Below are positions 26,814-37,143 of a DNA stretch of 64,000 nt, in pieces. The translations under genes were made by a program, and so were the position numbers. Position 1 is the first letter of the stretch. The number at the start of each line of letters is the position of its first letter. The notes below the pieces were generated by a model. It did not search any database. It saw only the letters and a list, made by a program, of their open reading frames with translations, and was not told the DNA's origin. This DNA is from Mixta gaviniae (GTDB lineage: Bacteria; Pseudomonadota; Gammaproteobacteria; Enterobacterales; Enterobacteriaceae): the NCBI RefSeq assembly GCF_002953195.1, contig NZ_CP026377.1, forward strand, positions 2,046,001-2,110,000, given 5' to 3'.

Positions 26814-29201
26814 ATGAAATTCAGTGAACTCTGGTTACGCGAATGGGTAAACCCGTCTCTTGATAGCGCGGCCCTCGCGGAGCAAATCACCATGGCGGGC
26901 CTCGAAGTCGATGGCATCGAGCCTGTCGCCGGCGCTTTCCACGGCGTGGTCGTGGGCGAAGTGGTGGAGTGCGGCCAGCATCCGAATGCTGACAAGCTGC
27001 GCGTCACCAAGGTTAACGTCGGCGGCGATCGCCTGCTGGATATCGTCTGCGGCGCGCCGAACTGCCGTCAGGGGCTGAAGGTGGCGGTAGCTACCGTCGG
27101 CGCGGTACTGCCTGGCGATTTTAAAATCAAAGCGGCCAAGCTGCGCGGCGAGCCGTCGGAAGGGATGCTCTGCTCCTTCTCCGAACTGGGCATCAGCGAC
27201 GATCATGACGGCATCATCGAGCTGCCGGCGGATGCGCCGATCGGCACCGATATTCGCGCCTGGCTGAAGCTGGACGATAACAGCATCGAAATCAGCATCA
27301 CCCCGAACCGCGCCGACTGCTTCGGCATTATCGGCGTGGCGCGCGATGTGGCGGTGCTGAATGGCCTGCCGCTGACCGCACCGGAAATTGCGCCGGTGCC
27401 GGCCACCATCGACGATACACTGCCGGTGCGCGTTGACGCCACCGACGCTTGCCCACGCTACCTGAGCCGCGTAGTGAAAGGCATCAACGTCAAGGCCGCG
27501 ACCCCGTTGTGGATGAAAGAGAAGCTGCGTCGCTGCGGCATTCGTTCGATCGATCCGGTGGTGGACGTGACCAACTACGTGCTGTTGGAGCTGGGACAGC
27601 CGATGCACGCTTTCGATCTGGATCGCATCGACGGCGGAATCGTAGTGCGCATGGCGCAGCAGGATGAAACCCTGACGCTGCTGGACGGCAACGAAGTGAA
27701 GCTGAGCGACGATACGCTGGTGATTGCCGATCACCATAAAGCGCTGGCGATGGGCGGTATCTTCGGCGGCGCGCATTCCGGCGTCAACGAAGAGACGCGC
27801 AACGTGCTGCTGGAGTGCGCCTGGTTCGCGCCGCTGGCGATCACCGGCCGCGCGCGTCGTCACGGCCTGCATACCGATGCCTCGCATCGCTATGAGCGCG
27901 GCGTCGATCCGGCGCTGCAGCCGCAGGCTATGGAGCGTGCGACGCGCCTGCTGCTGGAGATCTGCGGCGGCGAAGCGGGTCCGGTCGTCGACAACAGCGT
28001 GCAGGAGAAACTGCCGGCGCAGGCGACCATTACGCTGCGTCGTGAAAAGCTGGACCGTCTGATCGGCCATCCTATCGATGACCGCCAGGTGACCGATATT
28101 CTGCAGCGTCTGGGCTGCGACGTCACCGTCGGCGCAGGCGAGTGGCGCGCAGTCGCGCCGAGCTGGCGTTTCGATATGGCGATTGAAGAAGATCTGATCG
28201 AAGAAGTGGCGCGCGTTTACGGTTACAACAACATCCCTAACGTGCCGGTGAAGGCCGACCTGGTGATGACGCAGCATCATGAAGCGGATCTCTCCCTGAA
28301 GCGCGTGAAAGCGATGCTGGTGGATAAAGGCTATCAGGAAGCGATCACCTACAGCTTTGTCGATCCGAAAGTGCAGGCACTGCTGCATCCGGGCGAAGAG
28401 GCGTTGATCCTGCCAAGCCCGATCTCCAGCGATATGTCCGCCATGCGCCTGTCGCTATGGACCGGCCTGCTTTCCGCGGTGGTTTACAATCAGAACCGCC
28501 AGCAGAGCCGCGTGCGCCTGTTTGAAAGCGGCCTGCGCTTTGTGCCGGATACACAAGCAAATTTAGGTATCCGACAGGATGTTATGCTGGCGGGCGTGCT
28601 GAGCGGCAACCGTTACGAAGAGCATTGGGACCTGGCGCGTCAGACCGTCGACTTCTATGATTTAAAAGGTGATTTGGAAGCGGTGCTGGAATTAACCGGC
28701 AAACTCGACGCGATTGAGTTCCGTGCGGAAGCGAATCCGGCGCTGCATCCGGGCCAGAGCGCGGCAATCTATTTGCAGGGCGAGCGCATCGGCTACATCG
28801 GTGTGGTGCATCCGGAACTGGAGCGCAAGCTGGATCTTAACGGCCGCACCTTAGTGTTTGAACTGCTTTGGAATAAGGTCGCAAACCGCGTCCTGCCTGA
28901 CGCGCGCGAAATTTCTCGCTTCCCGGCGAACCGCCGCGACATCGCCGTTGTGGTAGCTGAAACGGTTCCGGCAGCAGATATCATTGCGGAGTGTAAGAAA
29001 GTTGGCGCAAATCAGATAGTTGGCGTAAACTTGTTTGACGTGTACCGCGGTAAGGGTGTAAACGAAGGGTTTAAGAGCCTTGCGATTAGCCTGATTTTGC
29101 AAGATACCAGCCGGACACTCGAAGAAGACGAGATTGCTGCAACCGTCGCCAACTGTGTTGCGGCATTAAAAGAGCGATTCCAGGCAACCTTGAGGGATTG
29201 A
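26814..29201 (+). CDS. pheT: Phenylalanyl-tRNA synthetase beta subunit
   Basis: The 795-residue protein equals E. coli PheT in length. It has an N-terminal OB-fold tRNA-binding domain (about 40-150), the B3/B4 editing domain (about 210-390), B5 (400-475), the catalytic-like core, and a C-terminal ferredoxin-fold anticodon-binding domain (700-795, [14 protein letters not shown]). It hydrolyses mischarged Tyr-tRNA-Phe and binds tRNA. The stop is four bases before the ihfA ATG, so ihfA is translated from the same mRNA. Confidence 0.99.
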   Translation: MKFSELWLREWVNPSLDSAALAEQITMAGLEVDGIEPVAGAFHGVVVGEVVECGQHPNADKLRVTKVNVGGDRLLDIVCGAPNCRQGLKVAVATVGAVLPGDFKIKAAKLRGEPSEGMLCSFSELGISDDHDGIIELPADAPIGTDIRAWLKLDDNSIEISITPNRADCFGIIGVARDVAVLNGLPLTAPEIAPVPATIDDTLPVRVDATDACPRYLSRVVKGINVKAATPLWMKEKLRRCGIRSIDPVVDVTNYVLLELGQPMHAFDLDRIDGGIVVRMAQQDETLTLLDGNEVKLSDDTLVIADHHKALAMGGIFGGAHSGVNEETRNVLLECAWFAPLAITGRARRHGLHTDASHRYERGVDPALQPQAMERATRLLLEICGGEAGPVVDNSVQEKLPAQATITLRREKLDRLIGHPIDDRQVTDILQRLGCDVTVGAGEWRAVAPSWRFDMAIEEDLIEEVARVYGYNNIPNVPVKADLVMTQHHEADLSLKRVKAMLVDKGYQEAITYSFVDPKVQALLHPGEEALILPSPISSDMSAMRLSLWTGLLSAVVYNQNRQQSRVRLFESGLRFVPDTQANLGIRQDVMLAGVLSGNRYEEHWDLARQTVDFYDLKGDLEAVLELTGKLDAIEFRAEANPALHPGQSAAIYLQGERIGYIGVVHPELERKLDLNGRTLVFELLWNKVANRVLPDAREISRFPANRRDIAVVVAETVPAADIIAECKKVGANQIVGVNLFDVYRGKGVNEGFKSLAISLILQDTSRTLEEDEIAATVANCVAALKERFQATLRD

Positions 29202-29205
29202 ACCT

Positions 29206-29505
29206 ATGGCGCTTACAAAAGCTGATATGTCGGAATACCTGTTTGAAAAGCTGGGGCTGAGTAAACGGGATGCCAAAGAGCTGGTTGAACTGTTTTTCGA
29301 AGAGGTGAGAAGAGCTTTGGAAAACGGCGAGCAGGTCAAACTGTCTGGATTTGGCAACTTTGATCTTCGCGATAAGAATCAACGTCCGGGACGCAACCCA
29401 AAAACCGGTGAAGATATTCCCATTACCGCACGCCGTGTGGTGACCTTTCGCCCGGGACAAAAGCTGAAAAGCCGCGTCGAAAACGCTTCCCCAAAAAACA
29501 GCTGA
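29206..29505 (+). CDS. ihfA: Integration host factor alpha subunit
   Basis: The 99-residue DNA-bending protein of the HU/IHF family begins [35 protein letters not shown]. The DNA-intercalating arm contains [26 protein letters not shown] with the conserved Pro at its tip. With IhfB it forms the heterodimer used in replication, recombination and sigma-54 transcription. It is the last gene of the pheST unit, followed by a strong terminator. Confidence 0.99.
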   Translation: MALTKADMSEYLFEKLGLSKRDAKELVELFFEEVRRALENGEQVKLSGFGNFDLRDKNQRPGRNPKTGEDIPITARRVVTFRPGQKLKSRVENASPKNS

Positions 29506-29524
29506 CCTGTCAGTCTGACAAAAG

Positions 29525-29550
29525 GCCGCTCTCAGGAGCGGCTTTTTTTT
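29525..29550 (+). terminator. Rho-independent terminator of ihfA
   Basis: GCCGCTC-TCAG-GAGCGGC (29525-29542) is followed by eight T residues, 20 bases after the ihfA stop. Confidence 0.94.
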
Positions 29551-29708
29551 GCCTGTTTTCCGCCCCCTCGGTGCTGTTCTTCACCATCGGTCCATAACGT
29601 AAGGAAAGCGTAAGTAAGCGGAAAATAAGCTGAAAATCATCCCTGGATGATAGTGACACGCCCCTCGCAACGCTATAAAAACCGGGTGAGACAAGATGAG
29701 GTCACCTG

Positions 29709-30137
29709 ATGAAAATAATGAAAATGAAAAACAGCGTTCCCGCTATTATCCTGAGCCTGCTGGCGGCGCTGCCGATAGCTGCCAGCGCCGGCGTATCGCT
29801 CGCTATTGCTCCTGCAGGCATCACTATCCATATTGGCGATCGCGATCATCGCGGCTACTACTGGGACGGCTATGACTGGCGCGCGCCGAAATGGTGGCAT
29901 GAACATCACGGGCGCCATCAGGGTGAAAAAGGGCCACGCGGCTACTGGAACGGCAATGGCTGGCAGGCGCATCCGCCAGTAGATCGTGAGCCACGGCACG
30001 AACCGCAGCATGAGCGACCGATCGCCCATCGTGATACGCATCAGCGCGACCGCCGGCCCGGCGACGAGCGGCTGGCCGCTGAGCGTCATGCTAACGGTGG
30101 CCCGGATCATCGCCCTGTGGCTCAGCCGCACGGCTAA
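29709..30137 (+). CDS. DUF2502 family secreted protein (YpeC-like)
   Basis: The 142-residue protein has a Sec signal (MKIMKMKNSVPAIILSLLAALPIAASA). It then carries the DUF2502 core IHIGDRDHRGYYWDGYDWRAPKWWHEHHG, as in E. coli YpeC and relatives, and a long low-complexity tail rich in His, Arg, Pro and Asp. GAGG precedes the ATG by eight bases. The function is unknown. The His-rich tail may bind metal ions, which is speculation. It separates ihfA from btuC, which are adjacent in E. coli, and has its own upstream gap of 200 bases where its promoter should lie. Confidence 0.85.
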   Translation: MKIMKMKNSVPAIILSLLAALPIAASAGVSLAIAPAGITIHIGDRDHRGYYWDGYDWRAPKWWHEHHGRHQGEKGPRGYWNGNGWQAHPPVDREPRHEPQHERPIAHRDTHQRDRRPGDERLAAERHANGGPDHRPVAQPHG

Positions 30138-30147
30138 TCAGGCCTGG

Positions 30148-30170
30148 CCGGACGCGGCAGCCGCGTCCGG
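30148..30170 (+). terminator. Hairpin after the DUF2502 gene
   Basis: CCGGACGCGG-CAG-CCGCGTCCGG forms a 10-bp perfect stem followed by TTATCC. With so short a U-tract, termination is likely partial. Confidence 0.55.
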
Positions 30171-30249
30171 TTATCCGCTCACCTTAGCCCTTTCTTTTTT
30201 CCCCTTAGTCACTACAATCAAATCTCTGTTTTTCTTATAAAACTACCCT

Positions 30250-31233
30250 ATGTCGCTGTTAAACGAACTCTCACGTCAGGCGGATCGCCGCGCGTACCGC
30301 TGGCTTCTTGCTCTGGGCCTGCTGCTGCTGGCGATCACGCTGTTGAGCCTTTGCGCCGGCGAGCAGTGGATATCGCCGGATCGCTGGCTCAGCCCGGAAG
30401 GCGAGCTGTTTATCTGGCAGCTGCGTCTGCCGCGCACGTTAAGCGTACTGCTGGTGGGGGCGTCGCTGGCGATGGCGGGCTGCGTGATGCAGGCATTGTT
30501 TGAAAATCCGCTGGCGGAGCCGGGGCTGCTGGGCGTATCAAACGGCGCCGGCGTCGGGCTGGTGCTGTGCGTGCTGCTGGGCAGTGGCGATGTCTGGGCC
30601 TTCAGCCTGGCGGCCATCGCCGGCGCGCTGCTGGTGACGCTGGTGCTGCTGCGCTTTGCGCGGCGGCATCTCTCCAACAGCCGCCTGTTACTGGCGGGCG
30701 TTGCGCTGGGGATCATCTGCAGCGCAGTGATGACCTGGGTGGTCTACTTCAGCAGCAACCTCGATCTGCGCCAGCTGATGTACTGGATGATGGGCGGCTT
30801 CAGCGGCATCGACTGGCGCTATCGCTGGCTGATGCTGGCGCTGCTGCCGGCAATTTGCTGGCTGGGCGCCCAGGCGAAAATTCTGAATTTACTGGCGCTG
30901 GGCGAAACCAGCGCGCGCCAGCTCGGCCTGTCGGTTTTTCTGTGGCGCAACCTGCTGGTGGTGGCAATCGGCTGGCTGGTGGGCGTCAGCGTGGCGCTGG
31001 CCGGCGCCATCGGTTTTATCGGCCTGGTGGTGCCCCATCTGCTGCGCCTGAAAGGGTTAACCGATCACCGGGCGCTGCTGCCCGCCAGCGCGCTGGCGGG
31101 TGCCGCCGTATTGCTTGCAGCCGATATCATTGCCAGACTGGTACTCAGCGCAGCGGAATTGCCCATCGGCGTGGTGACCGCCACGCTGGGTTCGCCGCTG
31201 TTTATTTGGCTCTTACTGACGCAGCGCCGCTAG
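30250..31233 (+). CDS. btuC: Vitamin B12 ABC transporter permease BtuC
   Basis: The 327-residue inner-membrane permease of the FecCD/BtuC family has ten predicted helices. Family landmarks are [42 protein letters not shown], the cytoplasmic coupling-helix region [12 protein letters not shown], and the conserved end [14 protein letters not shown]...[19 protein letters not shown]. It imports cobalamin with BtuD and the binding protein BtuF. There is no good ribosome site before the ATG. It is the first gene of a btuC-btuE-btuD operon. Confidence 0.97.
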   Translation: MSLLNELSRQADRRAYRWLLALGLLLLAITLLSLCAGEQWISPDRWLSPEGELFIWQLRLPRTLSVLLVGASLAMAGCVMQALFENPLAEPGLLGVSNGAGVGLVLCVLLGSGDVWAFSLAAIAGALLVTLVLLRFARRHLSNSRLLLAGVALGIICSAVMTWVVYFSSNLDLRQLMYWMMGGFSGIDWRYRWLMLALLPAICWLGAQAKILNLLALGETSARQLGLSVFLWRNLLVVAIGWLVGVSVALAGAIGFIGLVVPHLLRLKGLTDHRALLPASALAGAAVLLAADIIARLVLSAAELPIGVVTATLGSPLFIWLLLTQRR

Positions 31234-31267
31234 CGGGCTGCTCCACACACCGATACAGGAAACGCAC

Positions 31268-31813
31268 ATGAGCATTTATGATACTGAACTGGTTATGCTG
31301 GATGGCACACCTACCACCCTGGGCCAGTGGCGAGGGGATGTGCTGCTGATTGTCAACGTCGCCTCAGAGTGCGGCCTGACGCCGCAGTATGAAGAACTGG
31401 AGAACCTGCAGCGCGCCTGGCATAAATCCGGCTTTAATGTGCTGGGCTTTCCGTGCAACGCCTTCCTCGGCCAGGAGCCGGGCAGCAACGAAGAGATCCA
31501 GCAGTTCTGCAGCACCCGTTATGGCGTAACCTTCCCGATGTTCAGCAAAATCGAGGTCAACGGTCCTGAGCGCCACCCGCTTTACCAGCAGCTGATTACC
31601 GCGCGTCCTGAAGCGGTAGAGCCGGAAAACAGCGGCTTTTATGAGCGCATGGCCAGCAAGGGCCGCGCGCCGAAAGAGAAGGGCGATATCCTGTGGAATT
31701 TCGAGAAGTTCCTCGTTGGTCGCGACGGCGAAGTAGTGCAGCGCTTCGCGCCGGATATGACGCCGGAAGATCCGATCGTTATGGAAAGCATTAAGCTCGC
31801 GCTGGCGAAATAG
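31268..31813 (+). CDS. btuE: Glutathione/thioredoxin peroxidase BtuE
   Basis: The 181-residue GPx-family protein uses Cys instead of selenocysteine. The catalytic residues are Cys35 (NVASECGLTPQY), Gln69 (FLGQEPG) and Trp143-Asn144 (DILWNFEKF). It reduces peroxides using thioredoxin or glutathione and is dispensable for B12 uptake despite its position between btuC and btuD. AGGAAA precedes the ATG. Its TAG stop overlaps the btuD start by one base. Confidence 0.97.
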   Translation: MSIYDTELVMLDGTPTTLGQWRGDVLLIVNVASECGLTPQYEELENLQRAWHKSGFNVLGFPCNAFLGQEPGSNEEIQQFCSTRYGVTFPMFSKIEVNGPERHPLYQQLITARPEAVEPENSGFYERMASKGRAPKEKGDILWNFEKFLVGRDGEVVQRFAPDMTPEDPIVMESIKLALAK

Positions 31814-32562
31814 TGTTGCTGGCCATTGAACAGGCGGCCGTAGCGGGCCGCCTGCAGCCTTTTAGCGCGCAGGTCGACGGCGGCGAGCTGATCCATCTGC
31901 TGGGGCCGAATGGCGCCGGCAAAAGCTCGCTGCTGGCGCGTATCGCCGGGCTGCTGGCAGGCGAGGGCGAGGTGCGGCTCGATGGCCAACCGCTTGCGGC
32001 ATGGCCGCCGAAGGCGCTGGCGCGCCGCCGCGCCTGGCTGCCGCAGCAACAGCCGCAGCCGGGACAGATGGCGGTGTATCACTATCTGCGTCAGCATGCC
32101 GATGCGCAGACGCCTGCGCCGCTGCTGGCGCAGCTGCTGCGTGCTTTCCGCCTGGAGGAGAAGCTGACGCGGCCGCTGAGCCAGCTCTCAGGCGGCGAAT
32201 GGCAGCGCGTCAGGCTGACAGCGATGCTGCTGCAGGTCTGGCCGCAGGCCGGCCAGCCGCCCGCGCTGCTGCTGCTTGATGAACCTTATAGCGGCCTTGA
32301 CGTGGCGCAGCAGCGGGCGCTGGACGGCCAGCTGGAGGCGTTCTGCGAGGCGGGCGGCGCGGTTATCGCCAGCGGGCATGATGTTAACCACAGCCTGCGC
32401 CATGCGCGCAGCGTCTGGTTGATGCGCCAGGGAAAAGTGGTCAGTCAGGGCGGCGTCGCGACAGTGATGCAGCCTGCTCTGCTTAGCCAGGTGTATGACG
32501 TGCGTTTCCGTCAATTATGCGCCGGAGACGAAAGCTGGCTCATTGCCGAAGAGATGCGCTGA
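31813..32562 (+). CDS. btuD: Vitamin B12 ABC transporter ATP-binding protein BtuD
   Basis: The 249-residue ATPase has Walker A GPNGAGKSS (31-39), signature LSGGEWQRV, Walker B LLLLDEP, and the switch His in ASGHDVNHSLRHA. It powers BtuC. The start is a GTG sharing its first G with the last base of the btuE stop (31813), with a TTG three bases on as the alternative. Translational coupling to btuE is therefore likely. Confidence 0.96.
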   Translation: MLLAIEQAAVAGRLQPFSAQVDGGELIHLLGPNGAGKSSLLARIAGLLAGEGEVRLDGQPLAAWPPKALARRRAWLPQQQPQPGQMAVYHYLRQHADAQTPAPLLAQLLRAFRLEEKLTRPLSQLSGGEWQRVRLTAMLLQVWPQAGQPPALLLLDEPYSGLDVAQQRALDGQLEAFCEAGGAVIASGHDVNHSLRHARSVWLMRQGKVVSQGGVATVMQPALLSQVYDVRFRQLCAGDESWLIAEEMR

Positions 32563-32634
32563 GGAGATTGCCAGCGCCTGGCATTTACCGGTACATTTAG
32601 CCCCGTTGCGCTCATATCAGGAAGGACTCAGATT

Positions 32635-33096
32635 ATGCGAATCGGCGTATTGCTTTTACTCAGTGTGTTACTGGCCGGCTGTAGTCATCATGCGCCGCCG
32701 CCGGATGCCCGTCTTTCCGACTCTATTACTGTTATCGCCGAGCTTAACGACCAGCTAAGCCACTGGCGCGGCGCGCCTTATCGCTATGGCGGCATGAGCC
32801 GCAGTGGCGTCGACTGCTCCGGCTTTGTTTATCTCACCTTCCGCGATCGTTTTAACCTGCAGCTTCCGCGCACCACGCGCGCCCAGACCGATATCGGCAC
32901 GCGTATCGATAAAGATCAGCTATTGCCGGGCGATCTGGTCTTTTTTAAAACCGGACGCGGCGATAATGGTCTGCACGTTGGCATTTACGATACCGATAAT
33001 CAATTCATTCACGCCTCGACCAGCCAGGGCGTAATCCGTTCTTCGCTGGATAACAGCTACTGGCAAAAAGTATTCTGGCAGGCGCGCCGAATCTAA
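32635..33096 (+). CDS. nlpC: NlpC/P60 family lipoprotein NlpC
   Basis: The 153-residue lipoprotein (LLAGC lipobox, lipid on Cys16) has a C-terminal NlpC/P60 papain-like domain. Catalytic residues are Cys61 (GVDCSGFVY), His114 (LHVGIY) and His126 (FIHAS). It is probably a peptidoglycan endopeptidase or amidase anchored to the outer membrane. AGGAAGG precedes the ATG. It follows btuD by 72 bases, as in E. coli. Confidence 0.96.
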   Translation: MRIGVLLLLSVLLAGCSHHAPPPDARLSDSITVIAELNDQLSHWRGAPYRYGGMSRSGVDCSGFVYLTFRDRFNLQLPRTTRAQTDIGTRIDKDQLLPGDLVFFKTGRGDNGLHVGIYDTDNQFIHASTSQGVIRSSLDNSYWQKVFWQARRI

Positions 33097-33479
33097 CGAC
33101 AAGGTGTTGAAAAAACAGCGTTCGAATCAGAATATGCTCATTTAACCAGCGTTTGAAATATGAAATGATAGCTACCGAATCAACGCCGGATAAGAATAAA
33201 AAAACAGCTTTAGTTAAGCGGATTTTTTTATTTTGACTTAAGTGAGATGTTGTTGAATCACAACGCTGAATGATCATTATGGCTTACTGTTTAATGCGAT
33301 GTGTGTCGCAAAAATATTAGCGGCAATAATGATCTATTTGAGTTATATCTCGCGGTATCAGTGAGTTAACCGGCGGTGGCAGGTAATTGATGCTGCAGGC
33401 TAACATTACGGAAGCTATTGATTGTATTATTTTGTTAGTATAGGATGCGCAAACTGCCACTTTTTTATGGCTAAAAAAA
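33097..33479. other. AT-rich intergenic region between nlpC and ydiV
   Basis: 383 bases with no supported gene. An AT-rich inverted pair (AATAAAAAAA near 33196 and TTTTTTTATT near 33225) may end nlpC transcription. The ydiV promoter should lie in the last 100 bases, where TATAG-like sequences occur, but no -35/-10 pair is clear. Confidence 0.4.
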
Positions 33480-34220
33480 ATGACAACCCAAAATTTCGCT
33501 GATTATTATATTCACACAGCCTTTAACCCTGTTTATGCTTTAAATGGTCAACTGCTTGCCGTGGATTTGCTTTCCAGCTTTATCCACTCCTCTCTTAATG
33601 TTTCGGTACCGCAAGATATTTTACTGCCGCAGTTTGATGACGAACAGCGTTTGCAAACGCTGCAGAAGCACATCACGCTCGTTGAGCATTATCATGATTT
33701 TTTTATTCAAAATAATATTGCGGTGATATTGAATCTCGATGAAACAATGGCCCGGACCATTTTATCAAGCGACTTCTTGCTTCGTAAATTACGTCCGCTC
33801 TCCGCGCTGGAATTAGCGCTTAGTGAAAGTTTTCCCGATTTTAAATTGGGCAGGGATAACCCTGTATTAAGCGCGCTAAGCGATAATTTCACCCTGACGC
33901 TGAATAATTTCGGTTCAGGTAAAGCGCCGGCAAAAGCGGTATACGATAATCTCTTTACGCGCATCAAGCTGGACCGCTATTTTCTGCAGCAAACGCTGAA
34001 GCGCGGCACGTCCAGCGCTGTGCTGAAAGCGGTAACCCATCAAATCGGCGATCACTGTCAGCAACTTATCGCGCAGGGCATTGACGATCTCGCCACGCTG
34101 GATAACGTTGCGCCTTTCCCTTTCACCGGCCTGCAGGGCGCTCTGTTTCCGCCGGTGCCGGCAAATCAGCTGGCGACGTTAACCGAACCGCCGAACGGCT
34201 TTTCCGGCGGCCAGTGCTGA
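33480..34220 (+). CDS. ydiV: Degenerate EAL-domain anti-FlhDC factor YdiV/RflP
   Basis: The 246-residue soluble EAL-like protein lies between nlpC and selO exactly as E. coli ydiV (rflP). The EAL motif itself is missing and the expected metal/c-di-GMP residues are replaced, so it should not be a phosphodiesterase. Conserved pieces are [65 protein letters not shown] and [19 protein letters not shown]. In E. coli and Salmonella it binds FlhD and represses flagellar genes. The start has no Shine-Dalgarno sequence and is embedded in a run of eight A. Codon use is more AT-rich than its neighbours. Confidence 0.88.
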   Translation: MTTQNFADYYIHTAFNPVYALNGQLLAVDLLSSFIHSSLNVSVPQDILLPQFDDEQRLQTLQKHITLVEHYHDFFIQNNIAVILNLDETMARTILSSDFLLRKLRPLSALELALSESFPDFKLGRDNPVLSALSDNFTLTLNNFGSGKAPAKAVYDNLFTRIKLDRYFLQQTLKRGTSSAVLKAVTHQIGDHCQQLIAQGIDDLATLDNVAPFPFTGLQGALFPPVPANQLATLTEPPNGFSGGQC

Positions 34221-34296
34221 GAAATCCGCCCGTTTTCCCTGCCTCCCGCGCCACTTCGGGTTACACTTAAACCTTAATGCGGTATACGGAGGCAGC

Positions 34297-35736
34297 ATGG
34301 AGTTCAATAACACCTGGCATAATGAGTTAAGCGGATTTTATACCGCGCTGAATCCTACTCCGCTGGCTAATGCGCGCCTGCTTTACCATAGCGAGGCGCT
34401 GGCCCGCGATCTGGAGCTGGACGACAGCTGGTTCACGCCGGAGAAGCAGGGCGTCTGGAGCGGTGAAACGCTGCTGCCTGGCATGCAGCCGCTGGCGCAG
34501 GTTTACAGCGGGCATCAGTTCGGCGTCTGGGCCGGGCAGCTGGGCGACGGGCGCGGCATTCTGTTGGGCGAGCAGCAGTTAAGCGACGGGCGCAAATTTG
34601 ACTGGCATTTAAAAGGCGCCGGCCTGACGCCTTATTCGCGTATGGGCGATGGGCGCGCCGTGCTGCGCTCGACCATCCGCGAATTTCTCGCTTCCGAAGC
34701 GCTGCACCATCTCGGCATTCCCACCAGTCGCGCGCTGACCATCGCCGTTAGCGATGAGCCGGTATATCGCGAAACTAAAGAGCGCGGCGCGATGCTGCTG
34801 CGCGTGGCGGAAAGTCATGCGCGTTTCGGCCATTTCGAACACTTCTTCTATAACGGCCAGCCGGAGAAAGTGCGTCAGCTGGCGGACTACCTGATTCGCC
34901 ATCACTGGCCGGCGCTGGAGCAGGAATCCGATCGTTATTTGCTGTGGTTTACCGATGTGGTGGAGCGCACCGCGCGGCTTATTGCCGCCTGGCAGAGCGT
35001 CGGCTTCGCCCATGGCGTCATGAACACCGATAATATGTCGGTGCTGGGCATGACGCTCGATTATGGCCCTTACGGTTTTCTCGATGAGTATCAGCCGGGC
35101 TATATCTGTAATCATTCCGATTATCAGGGGCGTTATGCGTTCGACAACCAGCCGATGATCGGCCTGTGGAACCTTAACCGTCTGGCGCATGCGTTATCGG
35201 AACTGTTGACCACCGAGCAGCTTAAGCAGGCATTAAGCCATTATGAGCCTGCGCTGATGGCCGCCTGGGGCGAAAAAATGCGCGCTAAGCTGGGCTTCCT
35301 GACGCCGCAGCAGGAAGATAACGATCTACTGACCGGCCTGCTGGCACTGATGAGTCAGGAGGGCAGCGACTATACCCGTACCTTCCGCATGCTCAGCGAG
35401 GTTCAGCAGCAGGAGGGCCGTTCGCCGCTGCGCGACGAATTTATCGATCGTGAGGCGTTTGATGCCTGGTACCAGCGCTATCAGCAGCGTCTGTTGAAAG
35501 ATGAGAGCAGCGATGAGACGCGCCAGCAGCGGATGAAGGCCGTCAACCCGGCAGTGATTTTGCGTAACTATCTGGCGCAGCAGGCGATCGAAGGCGCTGA
35601 ACAGGGCGACATCACCATGCTGAAGCACCTGCATCAGGCGCTGTCCGATCCGTTCAGCGGGGCGCCTGAATTTGCCGATCTCGCCGGGCGTCCGCCGGAG
35701 TGGAGCAAAAAAATCGAAGTGAGCTGCTCCAGCTAA
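34297..35736 (+). CDS. selO: Protein adenylyltransferase SelO
   Basis: The 479-residue pseudokinase-fold enzyme (YdiU/SelO family) transfers AMP to Ser/Thr/Tyr of target proteins during redox stress. Family signatures are [91 protein letters not shown] and [16 protein letters not shown]. The C-terminal Cys-Ser-Ser takes the place of the selenocysteine motif of eukaryotic SelO. GGAGG precedes the ATG. It is probably monocistronic, with a bidirectional terminator shared with aroH. Confidence 0.98.
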   Translation: MEFNNTWHNELSGFYTALNPTPLANARLLYHSEALARDLELDDSWFTPEKQGVWSGETLLPGMQPLAQVYSGHQFGVWAGQLGDGRGILLGEQQLSDGRKFDWHLKGAGLTPYSRMGDGRAVLRSTIREFLASEALHHLGIPTSRALTIAVSDEPVYRETKERGAMLLRVAESHARFGHFEHFFYNGQPEKVRQLADYLIRHHWPALEQESDRYLLWFTDVVERTARLIAAWQSVGFAHGVMNTDNMSVLGMTLDYGPYGFLDEYQPGYICNHSDYQGRYAFDNQPMIGLWNLNRLAHALSELLTTEQLKQALSHYEPALMAAWGEKMRAKLGFLTPQQEDNDLLTGLLALMSQEGSDYTRTFRMLSEVQQQEGRSPLRDEFIDREAFDAWYQRYQQRLLKDESSDETRQQRMKAVNPAVILRNYLAQQAIEGAEQGDITMLKHLHQALSDPFSGAPEFADLAGRPPEWSKKIEVSCSS

Positions 35737-35826
35737 GCGCGGGACAGCGGACAGAGCGCTGCCCTGGATAGCACGCAGAGAGGGGGATCACACTCAGGCA
35801 GATATCGTGCAAATGCGGGCAGCAGA

Positions 35827-35858
35827 CAAAAAAGCCGGTCACAGGACCGGCTTTTTAT
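35827..35858. terminator. Bidirectional terminator between selO and aroH
   Basis: AAAAAA-GCCGGTC-ACAG-GACCGGC-TTTTTATT has a stem at 35834-35840/35845-35851, with an A-run before and T-run after, so it can work for both convergent genes. Confidence 0.92.
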
Positions 35859-35929
35859 TGCGCAAATTTTATCGCGGTGCCTGATGCTGTCAGGCGGCGG
35901 GGCGCTATCAGCATCAGAACGGAAGAGTG

Positions 35930-36976
35930 TCAGAAACGGCTGTCGACTGCGTCAGCCAGTAGCGCCAGCACCGCTTCGCTATCTTCCCAGCCCAGGCAGG
36001 GATCGGTAATCGACTGGCCATAGGTCAGCGGCTTGCCACTGACGACCGGTTGGTTGCCTTCCTGCAAAAAGCTCTCGATCATCACGCCGCCGATAGCGCG
36101 GGAGCCATCGCGGATCTGCCGCGCCACCGATTCCGCCACCTCGCGCTGGCGGCGATGCTGCTTCAGGCAGTTGCCGTGGCTGAAATCCACCACCAGCTGT
36201 TCCGGCAGGGCGAATTCGCGCAGGCTGGCCACCGCGGCGGCGATATCCTCCGGATGATAGTTCGGCGTTCTACCGCCGCGCATAATGATGTGTCCGGATG
36301 GATTGCCGCTGGTTTGATAGATGGTCATCTGTCCGTTTTTATCCGGCGACAGGAACATATGGCTGACGCGCGCGGCGCGAATAGCATCGACCGCGATGCG
36401 CGTATTGCCGTCGGTGCCATTTTTAAAGCCGACCGGGCAGGAGAGAGCCGAGGCCATTTCGCGATGGATCTGGCTTTCGGTGGTGCGGGCGCCGATCGCC
36501 CCCCAGCTGATTAAATCGGCAATAAACTGGCCGATCACCATATCGAGGAACTCCGTCGCCGTCGGCAGGCCGAGGGCGTTGATATCGAGCAGCAGCTTGC
36601 GCGCGATACCGAGACCTTCGTTGACGCGGAAAGAGCCGTCGAGGCCGGGATCGGAAATCAGCCCCTTCCAGCCGACCACGGTGCGCGGTTTTTCAAAATA
36701 GGTGCGCATAACGATCTCCAGCCGGTGCTGGTATTTGTCATGCAGCGTTTTGAGCCGGGCGGCGTAATCAAGCGCGGCGTGCGGATCGTGCAGCGAGCAG
36801 GGGCCGATAATCACCAGCAGGCGCGGGTCGTCGCCGGCCAGAATGCGCGCGATGCGCTGCCGGGCGGCGGTAACGTTCTCAATAATGTTTGCAGTGATGG
36901 GGTGCTGCTGCGCCAGCGCGGCGGGCGTTACCAGACTATCGATGCGCGCGGTGCGCAGTTCATCAGTTTTATTCAT
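35930..36976 (-). CDS. aroH: 3-deoxy-7-phosphoheptulonate synthase, AroH type
   Basis: The 348-residue class I DAHP synthase condenses PEP and erythrose-4-phosphate, the first step of the shikimate pathway. It begins MNKTDELRTARIDSLVTP and carries LLVIIGPCSLHDP, MRTYFEKPRTVVGWKGLISDP, GARTTESQIHREMASALSCPVGFKNGTDGN and SHMFLSPDKNGQMTIYQTSGNPSGHIIMRGG, closer to AroH (Trp-sensitive) than to AroF/AroG. The ATG at 36976 gives the E. coli length. Upstream in-frame codons to 37045 lack support. I find no CTAG-containing TrpR operator upstream, unlike E. coli aroH. It lies 167 bases after ppsR on the same strand. Confidence 0.95.
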   Translation of the reverse strand: MNKTDELRTARIDSLVTPAALAQQHPITANIIENVTAARQRIARILAGDDPRLLVIIGPCSLHDPHAALDYAARLKTLHDKYQHRLEIVMRTYFEKPRTVVGWKGLISDPGLDGSFRVNEGLGIARKLLLDINALGLPTATEFLDMVIGQFIADLISWGAIGARTTESQIHREMASALSCPVGFKNGTDGNTRIAVDAIRAARVSHMFLSPDKNGQMTIYQTSGNPSGHIIMRGGRTPNYHPEDIAAAVASLREFALPEQLVVDFSHGNCLKQHRRQREVAESVARQIRDGSRAIGGVMIESFLQEGNQPVVSGKPLTYGQSITDPCLGWEDSEAVLALLADAVDSRF

Positions 36977-37143
36977 TGCTATCTCGAAAATTTGTCTTCG
37001 CAGCGGCTGAAGTGCCGGGAAGTGATGACGATCACAATAAACCAATCAGCCGTAAATTCAACCGCCTGTCGCCGCTAAAACGTGCCGTGCCGTCACGCTA
37101 TCAGCCCGGCGCGCTAAGCGATTGGCCCCGGGCGACGCCTGAA

